A stretch of 64,000 bases of DNA, from assembly GCF_905404315.1 (NCBI RefSeq), contig NC_066267.1, positions 4,850,501 through 4,914,500 on the forward strand, given 5' to 3'. Source of the DNA: Leptidea sinapis. Its lineage: Eukaryota > Arthropoda > Insecta > Lepidoptera > Pieridae. The notes under the pieces were generated by a model. The model did no database searches and was not told where the DNA came from. It saw nothing but the letters and a program-made list of their open reading frames with translations. Position numbers and translations under genes: made by a program. Positions 1 through 11,200 of the stretch are shown one piece after another (the first letter of the stretch is position 1; each line of letters begins with the position of its first letter).

Positions 1-1340
1 GCGTTGGATTTTTATGCGAAATTACAAAACTGAAAAAAAAGGAAACGGTTTTAAGATTCCAACAAGCCACAATCATTGTCTGTCAACGTAGCATTAGTGA
101 AATAATTACTTCATTATCTCTGGACCTCGCTAGAACTTAAAGTATAGTAATACCAACTTTTCTGTGAAGTGGCAAAAATAGGAACTGCGGCCGCCATGTT
201 GAAATGTCATTCGACTGTCAGTGTCTAGTACTTTCGAGTGTTCCGTCTGTTTTATTGCGATACTTCTGAATTTTAAGCGTTAAATATGCCCCGACTTTTG
301 TGCACCTTGGAATTAATTAGCAACACTGACACGACGATGGCGACACCCATCAGTTCACAGATATTGGTGACACTGTAGTCACTACAATCAGTACGGTTTG
401 CAGATTCATTAGCGTTACATGTCATGATATTTTCGTGCTATCACTGCATTGTTTTTTTCTTCTTTCTGTGTCGCTATAATTGATTTTTCATTATAATAAT
501 TATAATCAACATCACAACACGCCACTTTTACATCAACAAAGAATACCTACTGAAAAAATTAATCGTTGTTTATTTATTGATTATAAAATCCTAGTCATGC
601 TTGTTTTGCACACCGTAACAAAGCGACGATGTGACGTCATCAACGTCAGGCCCAGAGATGTAACCGGGTAGTGTAAATATTGTATACAAAACCATAGATC
701 CTCAACAGATTACAGCAAAAATATCCCACGCGATCCAACATTAGACAACTATATAGATTAAAAATAGAGAGATCACATCTTAAATTGTAAGAATATTTCG
801 TATTAAACATCAAAATTGTTGTGCACAGACAACATTAATTATGAGATTGCTTGTTTATTTAGAATCATTAAGACACCTACAGTCAACTAGGGGTAATTAA
901 GTTGAACAATAACACTTACAAGAAACCGTTTGAACATATCTTAACCTACGTGTACATTTCATAATTCAATACAAACCATAGATTAAATATTGAGAGGGAA
1001 ACGACTTTAGAAAGTTGAACAAAATAAATTTCTAAGAAATGTTTTTAGTTTAAAACTATTCTACTAGATATCTATTTCATAAGTCTTTATAATATTTCTC
1101 GATCCTTCATCGGAATTGGAAATAAAATTACTACTATTTTTAATGACAATACCTAAATTTGCCGTGCGGTAGAATATTGTGTTAATATCTAGTCTATTTA
1201 GGAGATAGGTTGTTACTTAAAACTATATTTTATTGCTTCATATGATCCTTTGCCAGAATATGATTATTCATACTATTCTTACATAATCTATAGGCGTAAT
1301 AAGTATTATTGTGACAGTGATCTGTGAAATTTATAGTTAA
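1..1340. other. No gene recognised
   Basis: AT-rich, downstream of DGK. Open frames are short and have no motif. A GC-richer stretch at 185-300 (GCGGCCGCCATGTTG) is not assignable. Confidence 0.6.
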
Positions 1341-1344
1341 TGTT

Positions 1345-1675
1345 TTCGACAGCCTAGCGAAACTCTCTAAGAAGAAAGCGATCGTATCAGATTGTATGAA
1401 ACGTTCAGTTATTGATAGATTGACAATGGATTGACAGATGACGGTTATAATCTTGTAAAAAACGGAGATGGACGACACACATTACGTTTTAAGGCGACTG
1501 TTCGCTTTCAAACTTAGCCGGATTATACTTCGTTGCCATATTGTAATTACTATTTCAAACTTCTGTCAAATGTCAAAAAACGTTTCATACTAGAATATAT
1601 ATATATATATTAGAAACTAAATGTCAATTTTTACTCAGGCAGTCCCGCCTCTTAGTAGGTAGTATTTACATCCTC
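1345..1675. repeat. Local direct duplication, copy 1
   Basis: It shares long stretches with 2335-2620: AGCCTAGCGAAACTCT, ATCTTGTAAAAAACGG, CAAACTTAGCCGGATTATA and AGGCAGTCCC(G/A)CCTCTTA, in the same order and orientation. Small indels separate the copies. No coding signal. Confidence 0.75.
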
Positions 1676-2334
1676 TTTGGTTTTCGGATATTCCCAGCTA
1701 TCTTGAAATTTGAATTATGTCTAAGTGTCAAATATTCTGTAATATCAGATTATTCAGATACGCTACCTACAGAGTGCATAAAGACAATTAAATGTTTATC
1801 GATTGAAACTGTTTACTTAATTATCCAGCAAATATGTATAGTGTTAATTAGTATAATTTTATAGAAAATGTGTACAATAAATTCGCCCTTCTGTTCCCCT
1901 TTTGTTTAAGAAACAATTAATCATTTTCAAGTAACTTACCAAGGATTGGTCAGTTTGAAAAATAATTTTAATAAGTTAGCTATTAAAATACGAGACATAA
2001 GTATGTATTTTACACAGCAAAATTTTACTTACGAGTTGACGATGAACGTAGATGAATTATCAATCTATTTTTATTTTTAAAAAATCGTTACATTAAATAG
2101 TTATTTTTTATACTCAATATTTTTTAAGATACGAAAAAGGTATGTATTCTACACAGCTATGTTTAAATATTAGTTTCGAGTTGAAGATAACCGTTGATGA
2201 ATATTATCAATCTTTTTTTAATATTTTTTTCAGATTGTCATTTGTTTTTTCAGTTACAGTAAATCGATGTCATAAAGTTGAAATAGAAGAAATACGAATA
2301 TTTCGTTGGACGATAAGGAACAAGAATGGAAGAG

Positions 2335-2620
2335 GTCAGCCTAGCGAAACTCTAAGAAAAAAGCGATTCACTCGATTGTATGAAACGTGCAGTGATTGAT
2401 AGATGACGGCTATAATCTTGTAAAAAACGGGGATAGCCGAAATCCACTGCGTTTTAAGCAACTGTTCCCTTTCAAACTTAGCCGGATTATAATCCGTCAA
2501 CATATTATAATGACTATTTCAAACTTATGTCAAATTACTGCACGTTTCATATTAAAATAATTTTAATTTTTACTTAGGCAGTCCCACCTCTTACTACGTA
2601 GTATTTACAGCCCCTTCGGA
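2335..2620. repeat. Local direct duplication, copy 2
   Basis: Second copy of the block at 1345-1675, about 980 bases downstream. A shorter repeated block (TACACAGC...GAGTTGA.GAT at 2010-2085 and 2150-2222) lies just before it, so the locus has been duplicated more than once. Confidence 0.75.
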
Positions 2621-2639
2621 AGAGGTATAGTTCGATGTC

Positions 2640-3280
2640 CACCGAACTTTTGTTCGGTTGCTAAAATTAAATACCTCAGACATACTCGTGAAATACTTTC
2701 GCATCACGTGAGATGCAAAGGCGGAATGTTGTTCATGACTAACATTCATACGTAAAGTTTAATATTACTTATTATACAATAACTTTAGTGTAGTAATATT
2801 TCAGCATTATCAAATTGAAACGGCTAAGAGATGTAAAAGTTTGACAGTGCTTTGGGTTAGTATTTTTTCAAGTGATGTGATGCTAATAATGCGCACGATA
2901 GTTTTTGGTGGTTCTTAGAAATAAATTAAATCATATTTATCGACATTCGAATATTCATAACCATTCATTATTTTTTCTGTATCTATGTTAGATCATAGAT
3001 ACCCCTTATTCTATTTTATGACCAGGGGCGTACATTGCATATAGGCAATAAGGCAATGCTTACCTTAATAAAAATATAAATTAATATATACCACTAGTGT
3101 TAAAGTTAATTTAGTTCCATTATTCTATAACCAAATTTCTATTTAACACCCACCCAGTAAGTTTGAGCTTACGATAAAAACCTAGTAACGGCTGCCTACT
3201 CCAATTTAGAACAACATATTCGTCAAAGTTATACTACCACAGAAAAAGATAGGCTAGATAAATATGTCATTTTCCAAAAA
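2640..3280. other. No gene recognised
   Basis: AT-rich filler between the local duplication and a SINE-like copy. Confidence 0.6.
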
Positions 3281-3284
3281 CATC

Positions 3285-3605
3285 TCTTTTTTTTGACAAT
3301 AAGGGACGAGACGAGCAGGACTTTCAGCTGATGGTAATTGATACGCCCTGTCCATTAAAACGCAGTGCCGCTCAGGATTCTTGAAATACCCAAAAATTCT
3401 GAGCAGCACTACAACTGCGCTCGTCACCTTGGGACATAAGATGTGAAGTCTCATTTGCCCAGTTATTTCACTAGCTACGGCGCCCTTCAGACCGTAATTC
3501 TTACACATTACTGCTTCACGGCAAAAATAGACATCGTTGTGGTACCCATTATCTAACCGGCATCCTGTGCAAAAGAGCCCCCCTCTGGTAAAAAAACTGG
3601 TGGTC
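3285..3605 (-). mobile_element. 300-bp SINE-like retroposon (family R300)
   Basis: Member of a family seen 12 times here. Its sense strand runs from CCAGTGGGAGGCTCCTTTGC through GGGCGCCGTAGCTAGTGAAA to a CTTATTTTCAT(A)n tail. This copy is reversed, tail side at 3290. 5'-truncated copies that keep the A-rich tail imply retroposition. I cannot name the family. Confidence 0.8.
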
Positions 3606-4082
3606 TTCGCAATTTAACTTAGGTACTTGTATCTATAGCTGTGCCTACCTTTCTAGAAAACCAATGCACGCCCCTGATTATGACTGTTAATGATCGTTTG
3701 TATCGGCTGTTTCAAGAGAAATAAGGGCAGAAATATACGTGTCGCATTTAATATATATAGCCTCCGCAAGAGTAAGGTTTCAGTCTTTAGTTCAGTAGAT
3801 AAATGTCACTTTACTGTTTAGAGCTCTTAAAATTAGTATGTTTATAAAATTATTATTTCGTCGTTTACCCAATATTCAAAGAGCGAATCTAACCATACAT
3901 TGGCCAAACATCGATAAGACGAAGTCGCAAAGTATACAATCCGAGCTCTTAGTATTGTGGATTAGCAGACCATGTTCATTACTAGTCGAAACTAAACCTT
4001 AATGGACAGCAATAAGCTTGACTTTTATTTCACTCGTGCCATACTCTTGCGCTCTTTTGATATGGAATGCTTAATCTGAATG

Positions 4083-4325
4083 ACGACCTGTACAGCCCAG
4101 TGGTTAGTCACCCTGACTACTAAGCTAGAGGTCCCGGGTTCGAATCCCGGTAGTGCAAACATTTATATGATGAATATGGATGTTTGTTACCGAGACATGG
4201 GTGTTTATATGTATTTATGTATGTTTAAGTAAGTATTTTGTATTAAATATATCTTTGTATTGTACCCATAGTACAGGCTATGCCTAGTTTGGGGCAAGAT
4301 AATTGTGTCAAAGTGTGTCAATATT
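4083..4325 (+). mobile_element. tRNA-derived SINE
   Basis: The head has a tRNA-like A box (TGGTTAGTCACCCTGACTA) and a perfect B box (GGTTCGAATCCC at 4139-4150), followed by an unrelated body ending near GTCAAAGTGTGTCAATATT. Pol III internal promoter layout; not a functional tRNA because no acceptor stem pairs. Confidence 0.8.
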
Positions 4326-4653
4326 AAAAAAATCTAGTTAGGTTCATATTTAATCGAAGGTTTCTCTCGACATTATATGTCACCGTGAGACATAAATATT
4401 TAAAATAATGCAGTGAATAATTCAAAGCGGTACCTTTACAACACGTGAATTTAAAATCTTTTTGGAATGTCATGTTATGTTTACGATAGTTAGGTAACAC
4501 TAATTTCCCAACAACATCGATGTAATGTTCGATCGATTGAGAATTGATTACGGTTCAAGATAATCCGACTTTTAATAGCGAAGTAACATTTTTTTTCGCA
4601 AATAGGTGATAGTTTTTGCTCTTTCATACATGGTATGTTAGGGTATTTACAAA

Positions 4654-4659
4654 TTTATT
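4654..4659 (-). promoter_or_regulatory. Candidate poly(A) signal of the DGK transcript
   Basis: AATAAA read on the minus strand about 340 bases after the stop codon, the first such hexamer downstream. Chance matches are common in DNA this AT-rich; transcript ends would decide it. Confidence 0.3.
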
Positions 4660-4994
4660 TTATGATTGCCAGAACCCAGGATATACAGGGTATGCAAGTA
4701 GTCGAAGGCATCAGCGATAGCACCAACTATGCACTGTCTATGTATATTAATATTATGTTATCAATTCTCATACGACAGACACATCAACGCATACTTTTAG
4801 TCATTCACGAGAGAGTTAAGTCACCAAACTACCCGGAAAAATGCTGAGCGATGTATAATCTAATAGTAAAATTCACAACATGTGAAAAATCCGTAATATG
4901 ACAAAGTTCTAACGCTTCCGACGCGAGGGAGTTTTATCCTTATAACTTTAACATTTACTTAAAGGTCGTTCCCCTCGGAACGACCTCGACGGCG

Positions 4995-5270
4995 TCACTG
5001 AAGATCCTTGACTGCTTGTAGGATGCGCTTAACATGGCCGACCTTAGTGACACCGAGATCCCGAAGGTCTCGCCGTGCCAGCGACAGCAGCTCTCGTCCT
5101 GTCACGTCATGCTTTGCGAACGCCTCAGCGTACTCTCCGAGTTCGATGCTTTCCAGCCAGGCTTGCACCTCCTTGATGCCCCACGACTTCACCTGGGCTT
5201 GAGCTGATGCTGTGCCACTTTCGGATACGCTGCGCCGGCTTCGCAGCCAACGGTTGCCTTTCTTCGGTGC
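4995..5270 (-). CDS. DGK-eta: DGK last exon: SAM domain and stop
   Basis: It encodes APKKGNRWLRSRRSVSESG, then a SAM domain from VKSWGIKEVQAWLESIELGE to VGHVKRILQAVKDLQ, with TGA at 4997-4995. SAM domains of DGK delta/eta polymerise and hold the enzyme away from membranes. The stop falls two residues after the last helix, so the protein ends with the SAM domain. The acceptor ATCATAG follows a pyrimidine-rich tract. The sense reading on the other strand is a shadow. Confidence 0.95.
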   Translation of the reverse strand, partial: APKKGNRWLRSRRSVSESGTASAQAQVKSWGIKEVQAWLESIELGEYAEAFAKHDVTGRELLSLARRDLRDLGVTKVGHVKRILQAVKDLQ

Positions 5271-8200
5271 CTATGATGGAATTATGAAAGGGTTAGGGGC
5301 TTGGAGCAAAGAGTACTAAATAACAACTAAAATAGGTCATCAATATAAGTATATTGTAACAAATATTTAAAACAGCTAGTAGGTGGTAAGGAAAAAAAGT
5401 GTAACATACCCTCTAAAGATAGTCTTCGGAAATCGTTTATAATATAATTTGGAGTCTGGATGGGGAATGAATATGCGTGTGTGTGAAATATTTGTTAGTA
5501 AATAATATATCTATTAGGCAGCAATTTGTGGTGAATGAGATTAAACTCGAGATGGAACCTGGGCAACTTACTATTGAAAAACAATTTTTTCATGAAAATA
5601 AGGGACGAGACGAGCAGGACGTTCAGCCGATGGTAATTGATACGCCTTACCCATGACAATGCAGTGCCGCTGAGGATTCTTGAAAATCCCAAAAATTCTG
5701 ACACTACAATTGCGCTCGGCACCTTGAGACATATTAAGATGTTAAGTCTCATTTGCCCAGTAATTTCACTAGCTACGGCGCCCTTCAGACTGAAACACAG
5801 TAATGTTTACACATTACTGCTTCACGGCAGAAATAGGCGCCGTTGTAGTACCCATAGTCTAGCCGGCTTCTTGTGCAAAGGAGCCTGCCACTGGTAATTT
5901 GTTCTATAGGTATCATAATATGGAATCTATTGCAGAACTGAGTGATTCACATATTAGTTCCCCTTATACTACTCAAGTACTGACCGACTGACGTTGTTCT
6001 ATACATAATAAATAAAATACTGTTTTTTTTGAATTTGTCAATAATACTTTATCATATCATGAATTATTATTTCGAAAAATATGCTCCCTGTTGTTATAAT
6101 GAAATTGTTTCACAGCAAAACTGTCTGATTATGGATCCTAAATCGAAATAAAAACTATCCTATCTCTCAAGTTGGCCTAAAATGCACTCCATGAAGTAAT
6201 CCCCTTTAAAATCCTTTCATAAGTTCACTGGAAACAAACATCAGGACACACAGGATTTATATACATAAAATTGGCAAAAACTGGTTTCATTTGGATAATA
6301 TACCCTCTTATTCCGTAGAAATTGGGCGGCGGTGATCACTTAACATTAGATGACTCTTCCATTAAAAAAACTGAGATTCTCATATTTAAGTAATCTATGA
6401 TAAAAAAAAGGTTCTTTGTCTTTGTGGAATCTACAGTTCTGTATTTAGTTCGGAAATTTGTTTTTCTTATTATAATAATAATAATAATAATAATATCTTT
6501 TATTTGACACACACATGAAACATTACATTGCTACAAAAATAAGAATAAGAAAAAACAAAAATTATATTCATAGATGATATATGACGATATTTTATCCCTC
6601 CAAGTTTTTATGTACATACTTTTTTGAAATAGAATTCAACTTGTGCCTAAATAAAGAAATAGATTGAAAGACCTATTAAATTACTGTTATCACTGAGCTG
6701 TGGGTTTTTAGATCATTGTGTCGGTTTATAGCTGTTTCGTGCAGAGTGCTCATTTAAATAATTAATTAAGCACTCTGAGCATACTTTCCTTAAGTTATTG
6801 CCATACGGATCTACAGAGGAATAACGTCATAACAGCTTATGTCATTCTATTAACTCTAGAATCAAACTCCTATACTACTCGTATGTGCGTATATTTTGCT
6901 ACCTCATCTATTTTTCTCAATTACCTTAAAAGTGTCAAGAGAAATAAATATTCAAATAAACGTGCGGCCATTTTGTATTTAGTATTGTCGATAACTACGT
7001 ACTTCTATTCGAAGCTGAATGCTGTACATATATTTTGATCGTGGAGTTTCTTATCTGATTTAATGTCTAATCATTGATAATTAGAATGGTCCTCAAAATA
7101 GTTCTGGTAACTACCAGCTAGTTTGTTAAAACAATTTGGAAAGAAGCATTACAAACTGGCACTCCAGTTGCTTATTTTTATGAAGGACCTACAAAAAAGC
7201 CTGCCTAAGGTACGGTAAGGTATGGTTCGATATAACTGCCCTGTACTTTCCCCGGGGCGTAAAAAGAATAAGGGAGTCCCAGGCCCATGGGTGTCGTAAG
7301 AGGCGACTAAGGGCTTTTTAGAAGTGGGAGAGTCACGCTGCTGTCTTATGACGTCAGCACAATCGGGCCAGACTTGTCCGGGTTAATTACCACACTCGCA
7401 CAGAATAGCGGCGTGAAGTAGCGGCCTAGTGCCGCTATGTTTCGCATAGGTTAGTGTCGAGGACCGGAGGCCATCCCTCCCCCCCCCCCCCCAAGCAAAA
7501 TATGAGAGCGTTCCGTAAAAAGATATTACCCCAGGAGGGTACCGGCTCTACCAGAGCCGGAGAATCCCTCCCCAAGCACTCTCGCTCGGGCTGCCGCATG
7601 ACCGAGGACAAACGAGGCAGTAACACCACGGCACCCCGCTCCACGCTCAACGTGGACTTTTGCAATATCAGGGGAATTCACTCCAATTTAAACGCCGTCC
7701 ACCACCACCTTGAGACGGCGCAGCCGGCCTTGTGTTTCCTTACGGAGACGCAGATATCTCGACCTAGCGATACGTCATATTTAACGTACCCCGGGTACAA
7801 AATTGAGCACAACTTTTTGCCTCATGCCGGGGTATGTGTGTACGTTAGGGAGGATATCTGCTGTCACCGTCTCGGCAATTTTGAGGGTAGGGACCTGTCT
7901 ACTCTCTGGCTCCGCGTAGATTTAGACGACCGCGTCCGTATCTATGCGTGTGTCTACAGGTCCCATAGTGGTAACGCAGAAACCGATCATCTCAGGGCTG
8001 CGTTCAAGCGGCAATTGACGACGTGCTTGCACAGATCCCCTCCGTTGAAATCGTAGTCTTGGGTGATTTCAACGGGCACAATGCCGAATGGCTTGGATCA
8101 CGAACCACAGACTACGCAGGGCGATCTGTGCATAATTTTGCATTGGCGTATGGTCTGTCCCAATTGGTTGAGTCGCCAACGCGGCTCCCGGATGTGGATA

Positions 8201-11200
8201 GCCACATGCCGTCCTTATTAGATCTTCTGCTGACTACACATCCCGATGGTTACCAGGTCTTTGTCGACGCCCCTCTCGGAACGTCCGACCATTGCCTGGT
8301 CAGGAGTGTAGTGCCTATCCGACGCCAACGTCGCAGACCACCAGCGACCCGCCGCGTTTGGCACTACAAGTCAGCAGATTGGGATAGGATGCGTTCCTTT
8401 TTTGCATCCTACCCTTGGCGAGCAGCTTTCCAGTTACCCGACCGGAACACGCAACTTCTGGTCGTTGTCGAAAGCTGCTCTTGGTAACTTCAACCAGCCG
8501 TCCATGCCGCCGTTGCACATGAGGAATGACACCCTGGCCCATACGGCAAAAGAGAAAGCCGAGCTCCTGTGCGCTCTTTTCGCCTCCAACTCGACTCTTG
8601 ACGACAACGGAAAAACACCGCCGACCATCCCGCGGTGTCAGAGCTCTATGCCTGAAGTACTGTTCAGACAGAAAACTGTTAGGCGAGCTCTGTTTTCGTT
8701 GGACGTCTGGAAGTCGAGCGGGCCGGATGGCATTTCTCCAATCGTGCTTAGAACGTGTGCCCCTGAGTTGACGCCGGTGCTAACGCGTTTATTACGGCAC
8801 TCTTATTCCAAAGGCGTAGTCCCTGACTCATGGAAGTCAGCCCTTGTCCATCCGATCCAAAAAAAAGGAGACAGCTCGGATCCGGCGAACTACAGGCCTA
8901 TTGCTATCACCTTCCATAATTAGCCGCCAGCTTTTAGTATACCTAGTGGGTCACCAGTTGATCAACGATCGACAGTACGGCTTTCGCCATGGAGGGTCGG
9001 CAGGTGATCTTCTGGTATACCTAACACATAGATGGCCGGCGGCTATTGAAAGCAAGGGGGAAGGCCTGGCAGTTAGCATGGATATAGCGAAGGCCTTTGA
9101 TCGTGTATGGCACAAGGCGCTCCTCTCAAAACTTCCATCATTTGGGCTTCCCGAGAGCTTGTGCAAGTGGACCTCCAGCTTCCTCACTGGGCGTAGCATA
9201 CAGGTCGTTGTCGACAGATATTGCTCGAACCCGAAGCCCGTGAATGCTGGAGTGCCCCAAGACTGTGTGCTATCTCCTACGCTGTTTCTTCTGCATATCA
9301 ATGATATGTTGGACACCTCCAACATGCATTGCTATGCAGATGACAGCACTGGTGATGCCGTATACACGGGCCATGCAGGTCTCTCTCGGGAAATCGTCGA
9401 CCAGTGCCGGGAGAAACTTGTGTCTTCTATCGAGTCCTCTCTCGAGAAGGTCGCGGAATGGGGTATATTGAACCTTGTCCAATTTAACCCCCAGAAGACT
9501 CAAGTTTGCGCGTTTACCACTAAAAAAACCCCATTTGTCGTATCACCGCTCTTCGAGAACACTTCTCTTGAAGCCGCGCCTAGTATCGGAATACTGGGTC
9601 TCGAAATCTCGAGCGATTGCCAATTCCGTGGCCATCTGGAGGGCAAAGCCAAATTGGCTTCGAAGAAGCTGGGCGTCATCAATAGAGCACGGCAATACTT
9701 AAAGCCGGCCCACATTCTAGCGCTCTACAAAGCGCTGGTCCGGCCACACATGGAGTATTGCTGTCATTTCTGGTCTGGTGCACCCCAGTATCTGCTCGAA
9801 CCATTTGACCGCGTGCAACGTAGAGCAGCTCGAATTGTCGGGGACTCAGTGCTCTGTGAACGGCTGGATCACTTGGCGTTGCATAGAGACGTCGCTTCAT
9901 TGTGTGTCTTCTTCCGCATTTATCACGGGGAGTGTTCCGAAGAGCTGTTTAACCTGATTCCTGCCGCCGAATTTCACCTTCGCACGACACGCCACTAGTT
10001 AGGATATCATCCCCACCATCTGGATGTGTGGCGGTCCTCCACAGTGCGGTTTTCAAGAAGCTTTCTCCCTCGTACTACAAAGCTGTGGAATGAGCTTCCT
10101 TGTGCGGTGTTTCCGGGACGATACGACATGGGTACCTTCAAAAAAAGCGCGTACACCTTCCTTAAAGGCCGGCAACGCTCTTGTGATTCCTCTGGTGTTG
10201 CAAGAGAATGTGGGCGGCGGTGATCACTTAACACCAGGAGACCCGTACGCTCGTTTGTCCTCCTATTCAATAATAAAAAAAAAACGACGTACAGTGCCAG
10301 ATGATTACTGTTTGTACTGAAAATACAGCAGAAATAATTTTGTTCATTTTACAGTTGGTTGGTTGGTTTAGTTGTACCCACGTGAAAGAATGTTCCTGGT
10401 AAATTATTTTGTGGAGGTACGCCTGTTCACATCCCGATGATGAAAATCATGTTTTAGTTAATCACGATGTTGAAATTAGCGGCAGGTTTAACAGTTCCTT
10501 TGAATTCCTCACGATAGATGCAGTAAAAAGACATATAATGAATCTAAGTCAATCAGGCCATTCACAGAGCACTATATTCCCAAAATGAGTACGTTGTTCT
10601 GTCTTTCAAAGTGCCAGTGGGAGGCTCCTTTGCACAGGATGCCGGCTAGATTATGGGTACCACACCGGTCCCTTTTTCTGCCGTGAAGCAGTAATGTGTA
10701 AGCATTATTGTGTTCATCGTCAGGGCTTACCTCATCCGCACTGATGTACGCGAGTCCGTCCCGCGTACAACACCGCGCCAGTTGTGCTCGCAGTGTATTT
10801 GCCGCCGCGCCCGCTGCGCCGCTTTCCAACAGCTCGTGGCAGGATTCGATCTGTTCACACATAACATACTCTTAATATTTAGTACCGGTCTTTGCGATTG
10901 AGGCTCTTATCAGAACTGCGATTGAAACTAAATAGGTAAGTATTATTACTGAATTATAATATCTAAGCCATTTGTTAAATGTAATTTCTTGAACTAAATG
11001 ATTGAGTGAATTTTAATTTAATTTAATCTGATTGCACTTTTGATTACAGTTGTTGGTCTTAGAGCGTATAGGAAATTCTGTTCGAATATCTCTAGTTATC
11101 AGTTTCGAAGCTTATGTCTTATCAAACAACATGTTTTTGGAAACACTATGTTTGTCTTTACAAAACAATGACAATGGTGATTTTAAAAAATAGATAAATA

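Noticed and set aside
4087..4160. Functional tRNA gene
   Set aside because: A and B boxes are present but the cloverleaf does not close; the body continues as a SINE.
5008..5202. Plus-strand open frame of 64 codons
   Set aside because: It is the reverse-strand shadow of the SAM exon.
10024..10320. Open frames after the LINE reverse transcriptase
   Set aside because: They are the C-terminal codons and 3' tail of the LINE in shifted frames.
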